Source of the DNA: Methylorubrum populi
GTDB taxonomy: Bacteria > Pseudomonadota > Alphaproteobacteria > Rhizobiales > Beijerinckiaceae
Reading direction: 5' to 3'
DNA length: 64,000 nt
NCBI GenBank assembly: GCA_036946625.1
Contig: JAQIIU010000003.1
Location: forward strand, 631,961-695,960
The position numbers and the translations under genes were made by a program. This document shows, piece by piece, positions 8,139-17,506 of this stretch. The notes under the pieces were generated by a model, which ran no database searches, was not told where the DNA came from, and saw only the letters and a list, made by a program, of their open reading frames with translations. Numbering within the stretch: the stretch's first letter is position 1; every line of letters begins with the position of its first letter.

Positions 8139-8534
8139 TCAGGGGGTCGGCGAATCCAACTCCGAAAACGGCTCGCTGCGGTGCCCCTCGCACACGTCCT
8201 CCTCGTCGTGCAGGACGCTGAGCGCGCCCGCCTCCTCGCGTACGACCAGCTTCGGCCGCTCCGGCTTGCCGAAGGTGCGGCCCTTCATCCGGGTCGAGAC
8301 GCAGGTGAGCCGGCGACCGCCGTCCTCGAACGGGCCGGCGATGCGGCTGTGCTCGAACCGCACCGGGATCAGCGAGACTGCGCCGAAGGCGACCTGTCGG
8401 CGGGCGAGCGCGGCGATCCGCTCGCGCACGGTGCCGGCAGGGGCGGTCGGAGCGGGTGGGGCAGCCGTCGTCGCGGTGCAGCCGCCCGCGGCGAGGACCA
8501 CCGCCAGAATCACCCCGCCGTGCCGTGCCACCAT
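8139..8534 (-). CDS. putative lipoprotein of unknown function
   Basis: A 131-aa protein whose first 19 residues form a lipoprotein signal peptide ending in the lipobox LAAGGC, with the acylated Cys at 19. A short Ala/Pro/Thr linker follows, then a region with several charged residues and two further cysteines (C84 and C120 approximately). I do not recognise the family. It lies between the IS110 remnant and a cluster of palindromes and is transcribed opposite to its neighbours. The signal peptide is the main evidence that it is a real gene. Confidence 0.6.
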   Translation of the reverse strand: MVARHGGVILAVVLAAGGCTATTAAPPAPTAPAGTVRERIAALARRQVAFGAVSLIPVRFEHSRIAGPFEDGGRRLTCVSTRMKGRTFGKPERPKLVVREEAGALSVLHDEEDVCEGHRSEPFSELDSPTP

Positions 8535-8669
8535 CGCCGAATCTCCGCAACGCGGGGAAGCGTAGCCGTTTCAAGCAAGGCGGGAAACAAGGCCAGGGCT
8601 ATCGCTCGAAGCCGCTTGAGCGGCTTCGCGACGCCAAGGGACACGACCAAGAGCGCCGCGCGGAGCGGG

Positions 8670-8695
8670 TTTGTCAGGACATTCGTCCTGACAAA
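8670..8695. repeat. hairpin, 11-bp perfect stem
   Basis: TTTGTCAGGAC, a 4-base loop ATTC, then GTCCTGACAAA. It ends in AAA/TTT arms that would look like a bidirectional terminator, but no T-tract follows. It belongs to the hairpin cluster between the lipoprotein gene and recO. Confidence 0.6.
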
Positions 8696-8787
8696 CATCG
8701 AGCGGAGCGAAAGCCCAAGGGGCCGAGATGTCCGCGGAGGCGGGCGCCGGCGACTGAGGCTGGCCAAGAAAACCCTGGACAAGAAAA

Positions 8788-8818
8788 CCAGGGCCATCGC
8801 TTCAAGCGATGGCCCTGG
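8788..8818. repeat. hairpin, 15-bp perfect stem, 1-base loop
   Basis: CCAGGGCCATCGCTT, C, AAGCGATGGCCCTGG. It lies 78 bases before recO. On either strand it would form a very stable stem; no T-run follows, so a simple intrinsic terminator is not supported. Confidence 0.65.
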
Positions 8819-8896
8819 AAACAAGGCTTTCGCCGCAACCCGATTTCGGGCGGCCGGGCAGTCCCGTTCCGGCGCGGGAACGACTATCTCCGTCTC

Positions 8897-9640
8897 ATGC
8901 AGTGGATCGACGAAGGCCTCGTGCTCGGCCTGCGCAGGCACGGCGAGACCGGAGTCGTGCTCGAACTGATGACGCCGGAGCACGGGCGCCATCTCGGGCT
9001 CGTCCATGGCGGGCGCTCGCGGCGGATGCAGCCGATGCTCCAGCCCGGCAACACCCTGCGCGCCACGTGGAGGGCGCGGCTCGACGGAGCGCTCGGCTCC
9101 TATGCGGTCGAGCCCCTGAACCTCGGCGCCTCGCGGCTGATGGGTTCGGGGCTCGCGCTCTACGGCATCGGTCATCTCTCGGCGCTGCTGCGGCTCCTGC
9201 CCGAGCGCGATCCCCACCCGGCGCTCTACGCGGCGGCGCAGATCCTCGTCGGTCACCTCGACGATCCCGAGATCGCCCCCGCGCTGATGGTGCGGTTCGA
9301 ACTGGCCCTGCTCGCCGGGCTCGGCTTCGGCCTCGACCTGTCGCATTGCGCGGCGACGGGGGCCAACGACGCCCTGGTCTACGTTTCTCCGAGGAGCGGG
9401 CGCGCGGTCAGCGCCTCGGCGGGCGAGCCTTTTCGCGATCGTCTGCTGCCCCTGCCCCCCTTCCTGCGCGACCGCGACCGGCCCGGCAGCGGCTGGCGCA
9501 CGCCGGACGCCCACGCCGTTCGCGAGGGGTTTACCTTGACGGGCTATTTCCTCGATCAGCACGTCTGGCGTCCCCGTGCGCAGGACGCGCCGGAGGCGCG
9601 GGCACGATTCGTCGCACTCGGCACGGGCCATAGCCGATGA
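8897..9640 (+). CDS. recO: DNA repair protein RecO
   Basis: A 247-aa protein with the RecO layout. An N-terminal OB fold begins MQWIDEGLVLGLRRHGETG (typical: W-x-D-E-G-x-V-L-x-x-R-x-H-G-E), followed by an all-helical C-terminal domain. RecO acts with RecF and RecR to load RecA on SSB-coated gaps. The zinc cysteines seen in some RecO proteins are lacking. The ATG at 8897 gives the canonical start. A GTTC-N7-GTTC box begins two bases after its stop and precedes parC. Confidence 0.93.
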   Translation: MQWIDEGLVLGLRRHGETGVVLELMTPEHGRHLGLVHGGRSRRMQPMLQPGNTLRATWRARLDGALGSYAVEPLNLGASRLMGSGLALYGIGHLSALLRLLPERDPHPALYAAAQILVGHLDDPEIAPALMVRFELALLAGLGFGLDLSHCAATGANDALVYVSPRSGRAVSASAGEPFRDRLLPLPPFLRDRDRPGSGWRTPDAHAVREGFTLTGYFLDQHVWRPRAQDAPEARARFVALGTGHSR

Positions 9641-9641
9641 T

Positions 9642-9656
9642 GTTCGTGTTATGTTC
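9642..9656 (+). promoter_or_regulatory. candidate LexA (SOS) box between recO and parC
   Basis: GTTC-GTGTTAT-GTTC matches GTTC-N7-GTTC and lies in the 150-base gap between the recO stop and the parC start, about 138 bases before the parC ATG. The spacer is AT-rich, as in known alphaproteobacterial operators. It may control parC transcription. Confidence 0.4.
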
Positions 9657-9794
9657 CAAACGGTTTTCATTCGTGCCGCGATCGGTCATGACCGTCCGCG
9701 ATGCGCCCGGCGAGGAATCGCCGCCCCGCCCGTGCGGGGACGGACGCCGACGCGGGGTCGTCGTCCGGTCCGGATTGACGATGGGGAGTGAGTG

Positions 9795-12041
9795 ATGGGC
9801 CAGCCCGTCCTGCCGCCGCCGAGCGACGGCATCGAGAGCGTCGAGCTGAAGACGGCGCTGGAAGAGCGCTACTACGCCTACGCGCTCTCCACGATCATGC
9901 AGCGCGCCCTGCCCGATGCCCGCGACGGCCTGAAGCCGGTGCACCGGCGCATCCTCTACGGCATGCGCCTGCTCCGGCTCGACCCCACGGCGGCCTTCAA
10001 GAAATGCGCGAAGATCGTCGGCGACGTGATGGGCGACTTCCACCCCCACGGCGACCAGGCGATCTACGACGCGCTGGTGCGCCTCAGCCAGGACTTCGCC
10101 CAGCGCTACCCGCTGGTCGACGGCCAGGGCAATTTCGGCAACATCGACGGCGACGGCCCGGCGGCCTACCGCTACACCGAGGCGCGGCTCACCGAGGTGG
10201 CCCGCCTGCTGCTCGACGGGATCGACGAGGACACGGTCGATTTCCGCCCCTCCTACAACGGCGAGAAGGAGGAGCCCGTCGTCCTGCCGGCGGCCTTCCC
10301 GAACCTTCTGGCCAACGGTTCGCAGGGCATCGCGGTCGGCATGGCGACCTCGATCCCGCCGCACAACGCCGCCGAACTCTGCGACGCGGCGCTCTACCTG
10401 ATCCAGAACCGCGAGGCGACCTCCGAGCAGCTCTGCACCTTCGTGCAGGGACCGGACTTCCCCACCGGCGGCATCCTGATCGACTCGCCCGACGTGATCC
10501 GCGAGGCCTACCGCACCGGCCGCGGGGGGTTTCGCGTGCGCGCCCGCTGGGCCAGGGAGGAGCAGGGCCGCGGCACCTGGACCATCGTCGTCACCGAGAT
10601 TCCCTACGGCGTGCCGAAGGCGCGGCTGATCGAGAAGCTCGCGGATCTCCTCCAGGAGAAGAAGCTGCCGCTTCTCGCCGACGTGCGCGACGAGTCGGCC
10701 GAGGACGTGCGCGTCGTGCTGGAACCGCGTTCCCGCTCGGTCGATCCGGTGATGCTGATGGAATCGCTGTTCCGGCTGTCCGAGCTGGAGGCGCGGGTTC
10801 CGCTCAATCTCAACGTGCTCGTCGGCGGCGTCGTGCCCCGGGTGATCGGGCTGGCCGAGTGCTTGCGCGAGTGGGTCGACCATCGCCGCGTCGTGCTCCG
10901 GCGCCGCTCCGGCTACCGCCTCGGCCAGATCGAGCGCCGCCTCGAAATCCTCGGCGGCCTGCTCATCGTCTATCTCGACCTCGACGAGGTGATCCGCATC
11001 ATCCGCGAGGAGGACGAGCCGAAGGCGGCGCTGATGGCCCGGTTCGACCTCACCGAGGTCCAGGCCAACGCCATCCTCGACACCCGCCTGCGCTCACTCC
11101 GCAAGCTCGAAGAGATGGAGCTGAGGCGCGAGTTCGACGAACTCACGAAGGAGAAGGAGGGGATCGAGGCGCTGCTGGCTTCCGAGAAGCTGCAATGGGC
11201 CGACATCACCCGGCAGATCCGCGCGGTGAAGAAGACGTTCGGGCCCGAGACCAAGCTCGGCCGCCGCCGCACCACCCTCGAAAACCCGCCCGACACCGCC
11301 GGCATCGACTTCACCGCCGCCATGGTCGAGCGCGAGCCGATCACCGTCATCCTGTCCGAGAAGGGCTGGATCCGCGCGCTGAAGGGGCACGTCGCCGACC
11401 TGTCGGGCGTGACCTTCAAGGGCGACGACACCCTCAAGGTCGCTTTTCCGAGCGAGACGACGGCAAAAATCCTGCTGCTCGCCTCGAACGGCAAGGTCTT
11501 CACCCTCGAAGCGTCGAAGCTTCCGGGCGGGCGCGGCTTCGGCGATCCGGTGCGGCTGATGGTCGATCTCGACGACGGCACCGAGATCGTCGCGGCGCTG
11601 CCCTACCGGCCCGAGAGCAAGCTGCTGGTCGCCGGCTCGGACGGGCGCGGCTTCATCGCGCCCTCCGACGCGCTGGTCGCCAACACCCGCAAGGGCAAGG
11701 CGATCCTCGGCCTCGACGAGGGGACGCGCGCGGTGCTGCTGGCGCCGGCCGAGGGCGACCACGTCGCCGTCTGCTCGTCCGACAAGCTGATGCTGGTCTT
11801 CCCCGTCTCCGAGGTGACGGAACTCGGCCGCGGCAAGGGCGTGCGCCTGCAGCGCTGCCGCCAGAGCCGGCTCGCCGACGCCTGCGTCTTCATCCTGGCG
11901 GAGGGCCTGCCCTGGCGCGACGGGACCGGTCAGGCGAAGCTCGCTCAAGGCGCGATGCTGGAGAAGTGGATGGGCCACCGCGCCGAGGCCGGCACCCTGA
12001 TGACCCGCAGCTTCCCGAAATTCGAGCGGTTCGGGAAATAG
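9795..12041 (+). CDS. parC: DNA topoisomerase IV subunit A
   Basis: A 748-aa type IIA topoisomerase A subunit, the usual length for alphaproteobacterial ParC. It shows the N-terminal [20 protein letters not shown] segment, the HPHGD motif, and the catalytic tyrosine in [10 protein letters not shown] near residue 124. A coiled-coil gate follows, then a beta-pinwheel C-terminal domain lacking the GQRGxxG box of GyrA, which favours ParC. With ParE it decatenates chromosomes in the cytoplasm. A GTG at 9792 directly precedes the ATG at 9795; either could start it. A candidate LexA box lies upstream. Confidence 0.93.
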   Translation: MGQPVLPPPSDGIESVELKTALEERYYAYALSTIMQRALPDARDGLKPVHRRILYGMRLLRLDPTAAFKKCAKIVGDVMGDFHPHGDQAIYDALVRLSQDFAQRYPLVDGQGNFGNIDGDGPAAYRYTEARLTEVARLLLDGIDEDTVDFRPSYNGEKEEPVVLPAAFPNLLANGSQGIAVGMATSIPPHNAAELCDAALYLIQNREATSEQLCTFVQGPDFPTGGILIDSPDVIREAYRTGRGGFRVRARWAREEQGRGTWTIVVTEIPYGVPKARLIEKLADLLQEKKLPLLADVRDESAEDVRVVLEPRSRSVDPVMLMESLFRLSELEARVPLNLNVLVGGVVPRVIGLAECLREWVDHRRVVLRRRSGYRLGQIERRLEILGGLLIVYLDLDEVIRIIREEDEPKAALMARFDLTEVQANAILDTRLRSLRKLEEMELRREFDELTKEKEGIEALLASEKLQWADITRQIRAVKKTFGPETKLGRRRTTLENPPDTAGIDFTAAMVEREPITVILSEKGWIRALKGHVADLSGVTFKGDDTLKVAFPSETTAKILLLASNGKVFTLEASKLPGGRGFGDPVRLMVDLDDGTEIVAALPYRPESKLLVAGSDGRGFIAPSDALVANTRKGKAILGLDEGTRAVLLAPAEGDHVAVCSSDKLMLVFPVSEVTELGRGKGVRLQRCRQSRLADACVFILAEGLPWRDGTGQAKLAQGAMLEKWMGHRAEAGTLMTRSFPKFERFGK

Positions 12042-12108
12042 CCGGGTGTCGCGCTTCCGGATCGCTTCGCCTGATACGACATCCGGTTGATGGCTTCGGC
12101 CTCTCCTG

Positions 12109-12200
12109 CGTCATCGCGAGGCGAAGCCGTGGCGATCCAGGGCGCGCCCTTTCCGGACCTGTCGCGCCCTGGATCGCTTCGCGGCCGCTCGCGAGGACGG
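12109..12200. repeat. dispersed palindromic repeat, family A, copy 2
   Basis: Left arm CGTCATCGCGAGGCGAAGC...GGCGATCCAGGG, right arm CCCTGGATCGCTTCGCGG...CTCGCGAGGACGG. The central GGGCGCGCCCTTTCCGGA also occurs in copy 4, so the loop as well as the arms is conserved. Confidence 0.85.
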
Positions 12201-12271
12201 AGGGGGGCCAAACCCGAAGCGATCAAGCGGAAACGGTATGACAGGTCGCAACGGCGGTGCGGGCTTCCCTC

Positions 12272-12368
12272 CCCGTCCTTGCGAGGCGAAGCCGCAGCGA
12301 TCCACTGCGGCGACGGATCCGGACAGGTCGCGCGGCGGCGTCGTTTGCCCGGCGCTCGCGATGACGGG
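12272..12368. repeat. dispersed palindromic repeat, family A, copy 3 (degenerate)
   Basis: The left arm (CCGTCCTTGCGAGGCGAAGC...GCGATCCA) is well kept. The right arm keeps only the outer GCTCGCGATGACGGG. The middle matches copy 2 poorly, so this is a decaying copy lying in tandem with it. Confidence 0.7.
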
Positions 12369-12416
12369 CGAGATCGAAATGGCCGGCCGGGAACGGTCGA
12401 ACGCGATGGGCCTCGG

Positions 12417-12437
12417 CGGTGCCCTTTCGGGGCACCG
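12417..12437 (-). terminator. possible infA terminator hairpin
   Basis: CGGTGCCC, TTTC, GGGGCACCG: a strong short hairpin just past the infA stop on its coding strand. No U-tract follows, so it may only protect the 3' end. Confidence 0.4.
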
Positions 12438-12442
12438 TCAGG

Positions 12443-12721
12443 TCAGCGCCGGCGGAACTGCTGGCCGCCGCGCTGGGGCGGACGCGGGCCGGAGGAGCGC
12501 TCGTCCTTGTGGCGGAACACGAGGCGGCCCTTCTCGAGGTCGTAGGGGGACATCTCGACGGTGACGCGGTCGCCGGCCAGGGTCTTGATGCGGTTCTTCT
12601 TCATCTTGCCGGCCGTGTAGGCGACGATCTCGTGACCCTGGTCGAGCTGCACGCGGTAGCGCGCGTCCGGCAGAATCTCGACGACCAAGCCGTCGAACTG
12701 CATCAATTCCTCTTTCGCCAT
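12443..12721 (-). CDS. infA: translation initiation factor IF-1
   Basis: A 92-aa OB-fold protein beginning [20 protein letters not shown]. The core includes [20 protein letters not shown] and [20 protein letters not shown], unmistakable IF-1 signatures. IF-1 binds the ribosomal A site during initiation. The usual length is 72; here a basic, Gln/Pro/Arg-rich tail of about 20 residues (ending GGQQFRRR) follows, as in several relatives. The ATG at 12721 gives the standard N-terminus. The gene stands alone between repeat-filled gaps. Confidence 0.95.
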   Translation of the reverse strand: MAKEELMQFDGLVVEILPDARYRVQLDQGHEIVAYTAGKMKKNRIKTLAGDRVTVEMSPYDLEKGRLVFRHKDERSSGPRPPQRGGQQFRRR

Positions 12722-13032
12722 GCACCTGTCTCCGGCCGGGCTGCCTGCACGGGGCGCTCCGGCAAAGTCAAAAATCGGTCTGTCGTGCAAAACGCGCGGC
12801 GCTGCGGGTCCGATCCGCTGACGGAGAGGCGCAAGCGATGCCGGGCGTCGGGCGCCTTTCGCAAAACTCCCGGATCAGGGAGCCCTCCCTCCGGCCGGAT
12901 GACGGCACGACGGGCGTTTTGCGAAGGGCACCGAGCGTGGGACTTAAGCGCCGGGGGCGCTTCGCGCAAGAATGACCGCCGCCGAACCGGGCGTTAACGT
13001 CAATCCGCGGCTTTGGAGACGGGAATTCATCC
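12722..13032. other. intergenic region upstream of infA
   Basis: About 310 bases between infA and the binding-protein gene. It presumably carries the infA promoter, though no strong boxes stand out. It contains an inverted repeat of 13/14 matches, GCCTTTCGCAAAAC (12854-12867) and GTTTTGCGAAGGGC (12916-12929), 48 bases apart. No gene is seen. Confidence 0.5.
12854..12929. repeat. inverted repeat GCCTTTCGCAAAAC / GTTTTGCGAAGGGC
   Basis: Arms of 14 bases with one mismatch, 48 bases apart, upstream of infA. The phrase CAAAACGCGCGGCGCTGCGG nearby carries a related half-site. It could be another small palindromic element or a regulatory structure. Confidence 0.5.
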
Positions 13033-14157
13033 TCACGGCGCGACTTCGCTGCCGGCAAAGTCGAGCCGGCCGTCGGGGAGCCTGCGCCAAGCATGGACGG
13101 AGAAGGGGGGCCTCGTCAGGTCGCCGCGGGTATCGAAGGCGATCTCGCCGAGCACCGTGCGGAGTGGGACGCCTCCGTGCAGGAAGGCGGCGACCTTGGC
13201 GGGTTCGACCGAGCGGGCGCCCTCGATGCCCTGGCGGACGACCTCGACCGCCGCGTAGCCTGGCCCGGCGAACATCTCGGCCTCCGGACCCGGCGGCGAC
13301 CGCCGTGCGCCCCGCGGCTCGGGCGGGTGCGGGGCCGCGGGCGCCAGCGTCATCAGCGTGCCCTCGGCCCCCGGGCCGGCACCCTGCGCGAAATCCTTGT
13401 CGAGCAAGCCGTCGCTGCCGATCACGGTGGCCGTGAGACCCGCCTCGCGCATCGCCCGCACCAGCGTCGCCGCCGGGGCGGACAGGCCGCCGAAATAGAC
13501 CGCCTCGATCCCGAGCGCCCGCAGCTTGGCCACCAGGGCGGCGACCTCGCGGTCGTCGCGGGAGACGCCCTCGAACAGCCGCTCCCCGCCGCCGCGGACC
13601 TTCAGGGCGCGGGCAGCCTCGTCGGCGAGCGCGCGGCCGAAGCTGGTCCTGTCGTGGACGACGGCGACCGGCCGGTCCCGGAACCGTTCGGCGAGCAGCG
13701 TGCCGCCGAGCGCCCCCTGCTGCGCATCGCTCCCCGAGAGCCGGAACAGCAGGTTCGCGCCCCGGCGCGTCAGCGGCGCCCAGGTCGCGCCGGGCGTGAC
13801 CGAGACGATGCCGGCCTCCTCGTAGACCGGGCTCGCCGCGGCGGTGGCGCCCGAGGTGAGATGACCGACGACGAAGCGCACGCCGCCCTCCGCGAAGCGG
13901 CGCGCCACCGCCGCCGCCTGTTTGGGATCGCCCGCGTCGTCCTGCACCACGAGATGGAACTTGCGCCCGGTCACGCCGCCCGCCCGGTTGATCTCGGCCA
14001 CCGCCTGCTCGGCCCCGAGCCGAGCGCCCTGGCCGAAGCCGGCATCCGGCCCGCTCAAGGGGACGGCGAGCCCGATCTTCAGGGGCTCGGCCGCGCCGGC
14101 CGGACCGGCCAGCAGCGTCAGGGCGAGGAGGGCCGGCAGCGCGCTCCGCTTCGTCAC
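13033..14157 (-). CDS. branched-chain amino-acid-type ABC transporter substrate-binding protein
   Basis: A 374-aa periplasmic binding protein of the LivJ/LivK (peripla_BP_6) class. A signal peptide ends in GPAGAAEP, followed by KIGLAVPLSGPDAGFGQGA and the usual two-lobe fold with GSDGLLDKDF near the hinge. No Liv permease or ATPase genes are adjacent, so the ligand and its transporter are unknown; amino acids, amides or urea are possible. The best start is the GTG at 14157, directly before a typical signal peptide (VTKRSALPALLALTLLAG). A Pro/Arg-rich insertion (PHPPEPRGARRSPPGP) breaks the C-terminal lobe and is unusual. Confidence 0.85.
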   Translation of the reverse strand: MTKRSALPALLALTLLAGPAGAAEPLKIGLAVPLSGPDAGFGQGARLGAEQAVAEINRAGGVTGRKFHLVVQDDAGDPKQAAAVARRFAEGGVRFVVGHLTSGATAAASPVYEEAGIVSVTPGATWAPLTRRGANLLFRLSGSDAQQGALGGTLLAERFRDRPVAVVHDRTSFGRALADEAARALKVRGGGERLFEGVSRDDREVAALVAKLRALGIEAVYFGGLSAPAATLVRAMREAGLTATVIGSDGLLDKDFAQGAGPGAEGTLMTLAPAAPHPPEPRGARRSPPGPEAEMFAGPGYAAVEVVRQGIEGARSVEPAKVAAFLHGGVPLRTVLGEIAFDTRGDLTRPPFSVHAWRRLPDGRLDFAGSEVAP

Positions 14158-14327
14158 GGCCGATCCCCGTCCGGTCGTTCGATCCACACGGCTTCTTGAT
14201 GACGGCCGGCCGCGCCCCTTGCAAGGATTCCCGGGATGCGCCCCTTCGCGCCGCATTGCGGAAACGTCCCGCGCGCCTACCTCTTCCGTCACGGGACGGT
14301 CGGGGGCGGCGGAACCGGCATTCTCTC

Positions 14328-14406
14328 AGAGCCTGTTCGACCGGCCGACGTGTCTTCGTCAGGCAACGGCAGGGCGAGATGGGATCACTGCAGTCAAACA
14401 GGCTCT
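14328..14406. repeat. dispersed element, family C, uninterrupted copy
   Basis: A 79-bp unit with near-perfect 14-bp ends, AGAGCCTGTTcGAC and GTCAAACAGGCTCT, enclosing CGTGTCTTCGTCAGGCAACGG. The same unit occurs at 36719-36937, where another repeat interrupts it. It lies just before the XdhC-like gene. Confidence 0.8.
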
Positions 14407-14420
14407 CAGGACGTGAAACC

Positions 14421-14744
14421 ATGCTCTCCACCGAGGACGACATCCTGCGCGCGGCCGAGGGCTGGCGCCGCGAGGGGCGGGCGGTCGCGCTCGCCACCGT
14501 GATCGAGACCTGGGGCTCGGCGCCGCGCCCGGTCGGCAGCCACCTCGTCATCGACGGCGACAGCCGGTTTCTCGGCTCGGTCTCCGGCGGCTGCGTCGAG
14601 GGCGAGGTCATCACCGAGGCGCTCGACGTGATCGAGGACGGCCGCCCCCGCACCCTGGAATTCGGCGTCGCCGACGAGACCGCGTGGCGGGCCGGCCTCT
14701 CCTGCGGCGGCCGCATCCGCGTCTTCGTCGAACGCGTCGATTGA
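14421..14744 (+). CDS. XdhC/CoxI family protein, N-terminal domain only
   Basis: A 107-aa protein matching only the N-terminal XdhC_CoxI domain: VALATVIETWGSAPRPVGSH and GSVSGGCVEGEV are the signature segments, and C98-G-G-R-I follows near the end. XdhC-type chaperones load sulfurated molybdenum cofactor into xanthine dehydrogenase or CO-dehydrogenase-like enzymes. The Rossmann half sits in a separate downstream gene (14995-15714), so the protein is split in two. A family B repeat separates them. The start is the ATG 15 bases after a family C element. Confidence 0.88.
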   Translation: MLSTEDDILRAAEGWRREGRAVALATVIETWGSAPRPVGSHLVIDGDSRFLGSVSGGCVEGEVITEALDVIEDGRPRTLEFGVADETAWRAGLSCGGRIRVFVERVD

Positions 14745-14775
14745 GGCGTGCCCGTCCGTGCCGATCCCACTCATC

Positions 14776-14885
14776 CCCTCATCCTGAGGTGCCGCAGCGA
14801 AGCGGAGGCCTCGAAGGGGGCTCCGGTTCTCGCGCGATTCCTGGAGCACCCTTCGAGGCCGCTTCGCGGCACCTCAGGATGAGGG
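14776..14885. repeat. dispersed palindromic repeat, family B, copy 1
   Basis: About 110 bp. Left arm CCCTCATCCTGAGGTGCCGC...GGCCTCGAAGGG, right arm CCCTTCGAGGCCGC...GGCACCTCAGGATGAGGG. It lies between the two XdhC halves. A second copy is at 36794-36904. Confidence 0.88.
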
Positions 14886-14994
14886 AGCGGGTTGGACGAA
14901 GGCCGCTTGCCTCTGCCGGCTCTTCGAGCCGAATTCCGACTCGGCCAACCCCCGACTTGCCGGATCGCTCTCCGAGACCCCCATCGAGACCCCC

Positions 14995-15714
14995 ATGCGC
15001 CTCGACACCCTGTCGGCCCTCAATGCGGAGCGCGCGGCGCGCCGCGCGGCCCTGATCGTCACCGATCCGGCGGACGGCGGCCAGCGCCTCGTGCGCGCCG
15101 CCGAGATCGACGCCGACCCGCTCGCCGGCCTGCTGCGCGCGCGCCTGCGCAGCGGTCGCAGCGGCCTCGGCGAGGGGCCGGACGGGCACCCGGTCTTCGT
15201 CGCGGTCCACGCGCCGCCGGTCCGCTTCGTCGTGGTCGGCGCCGTGCACATCTCCCAGGCGCTGGTGCCGCTGGCCGGACAGCTCGGCCTCGACCTCACG
15301 GTGATCGACCCGCGCACCGCCTTCGCCAGCCCGGAGCGCTTTCCCGGCGTGCGGCTGATCGCGGAGTGGCCGGACAGGGCGCTGGAACAGATCGGGCCGC
15401 TCGACGCCTACACGGCGCTCGCCGCGCTCACCCACGACCCCAAGATCGACGATCCCGCCCTCGTCGCGGCCCTGCGGGCGGAGTGCGCCTATGTCGGCGC
15501 CCTCGGCTCGCGCAAGACCCATGCGCGCCGCGTCGAGCGGCTGGAGCAGGCCGGCTTCGACGCGGCGGCGATCGCCCGCATCCACGCGCCGATCGGGCTC
15601 GACATCGGCGCGGTCTCGCCGGCCGAGATCGCCCTGTCGATCCTGGCGCAGCTCGTCGCCACCCTGCGCAAGGACCGCGTCGAGGCGCCCGATGCCGCGC
15701 GGGCCGGGGCCTGA
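14995..15714 (+). CDS. XdhC family protein, C-terminal Rossmann domain
   Basis: A 239-aa protein. Residues about 75-220 form the XdhC Rossmann domain: VVVGAVHISQALVPLA, LTVIDPRTAFASPERF, THDPKIDDPAL and YVGALGSRKTHARR are all characteristic. IHAPIGLDIGAVSPAEIALS near the end matches the family's closing motif. It probably works with the separate XdhC N-terminal protein upstream and the MoeA-like protein four bases downstream. No molybdenum hydroxylase genes are in the window. Confidence 0.9.
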   Translation: MRLDTLSALNAERAARRAALIVTDPADGGQRLVRAAEIDADPLAGLLRARLRSGRSGLGEGPDGHPVFVAVHAPPVRFVVVGAVHISQALVPLAGQLGLDLTVIDPRTAFASPERFPGVRLIAEWPDRALEQIGPLDAYTALAALTHDPKIDDPALVAALRAECAYVGALGSRKTHARRVERLEQAGFDAAAIARIHAPIGLDIGAVSPAEIALSILAQLVATLRKDRVEAPDAARAGA

Positions 15715-15717
15715 GCC

Positions 15718-16717
<1,000 letters not shown>

Positions 16718-16731
<14 letters not shown>

Positions 16732-17311
16732 GCCTTCCGTCGGCGCGGTGATCCTCGCCGCCGGCCTCGGCTCCCGCTTCGGCGCCGCGCCGAAGATGCT
16801 GGCGCCCTATGCCGGCATGCCGATGGTGCGGCGCGCCGCCGAGGCGGCCCTGGCCTCGCGGGCGAGGCCGGTCGTCGCGGTGCTCGGCGCGCATGCCGAG
16901 GCGCTGAAGGTAGCGCTCGCCGGCCTCGGCCTGACACTGACCGAGAATCCCGACCCCGCCGCCGGGCTCTCGGCCTCGCTGCGCCTCGGCCTCGCCGCCC
17001 TGCCGCCGGGAACGGAGGCGGCCGTGGTGCTGCTCGGCGACATGCCGCGGATCGGACCGGCCCATGTCGATGCGCTGATCGCGGCCTATGCGAGCGCCGC
17101 GCCGCGTCCGGCCGCCGTGGTGCCGGTGAGCGGGGGGCGCCGCGGCAATCCGGTGCTGCTCGATCTCGCCCGCCTCGCCGACGATCTCGCGGCGCTGACC
17201 GGCGACCGCGGGGCGGGGCCGATCCTGAAGGGGCGCGGCGACGTGCTGGAAGTCCCGGCCGACCCGGCGGTGGCCTTCGACGTCGACACGCCGGACGCGC
17301 TCGACGGGTAA
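16718..17311 (+). CDS. MobA-like NTP transferase (molybdenum cofactor nucleotidyltransferase type)
   Basis: A 197-aa protein starting at a GTG inside the previous gene. It shows the nucleotidyltransferase signature VILAAGLGSRFGAAPKML, a central LLGDMPRIG metal-binding Asp, and GGRRGNPVLL. This places it with MobA/MocA-type enzymes that attach CMP or GMP to molybdopterin. As the last gene of the XdhC cluster it is best read as MocA-like, making the cytosine dinucleotide form used by molybdenum hydroxylases; the nucleotide is inferred from context. Confidence 0.85.
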
Positions 17312-17318
17312 GGCCGGG

Positions 17319-17471
17319 TCAGGTCCGGCGCGGGTTCCGCTTCGCCTCCGCCCGGCACCGGTCGGAACAGTAGCGCACCGCGTCCCAGGCCCGCTCCCAC
17401 TTCCTGCGCCAGGTAAAGGGCCGGCCGCACTGCGCACAGATCTTTTCCGGCAGATCGCCCTTGCGGCGCAT
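17319..17471 (-). CDS. DUF2256 small zinc-ribbon protein
   Basis: A 50-aa protein with two Cys pairs, C12-x2-C15 and C35-x3-C39, and the sequence [20 protein letters not shown], diagnostic of DUF2256. The family has no known function. It lies 35 bases downstream of the formyltransferase gene on the same strand and probably shares its transcript. Confidence 0.88.
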   Translation of the reverse strand: MRRKGDLPEKICAQCGRPFTWRRKWERAWDAVRYCSDRCRAEAKRNPRRT

Positions 17472-17506
17472 CGGCGGCACGGATTCGGGACCTCGCTCGA
17501 AAGAGA

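Larger units (their letters stand above)
8535..8896. other. intergenic region with three strong hairpins
   Basis: About 360 bases before recO with no gene recognised. It contains CGAAGCCGCT/AGCGGCTTCG (8607-8628), TTTGTCAGGAC/GTCCTGACAAA with a 4-base loop (8670-8695), and a 15-bp stem with a 1-base loop, CCAGGGCCATCGCTT (8788-8818). The phrases CAAGGCCAGGGCTATCGCT and CCAGGGCCATCGCTT are near-copies, so part of the region is a diverged duplication. Confidence 0.6.
12042..12442. other. intergenic region with two family A repeats
   Basis: About 400 bases between the convergent parC and infA genes. It is almost filled by two dispersed palindromes (12109-12200 and 12272-12368) and a hairpin next to the infA stop. 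No gene is seen. Confidence 0.7.
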
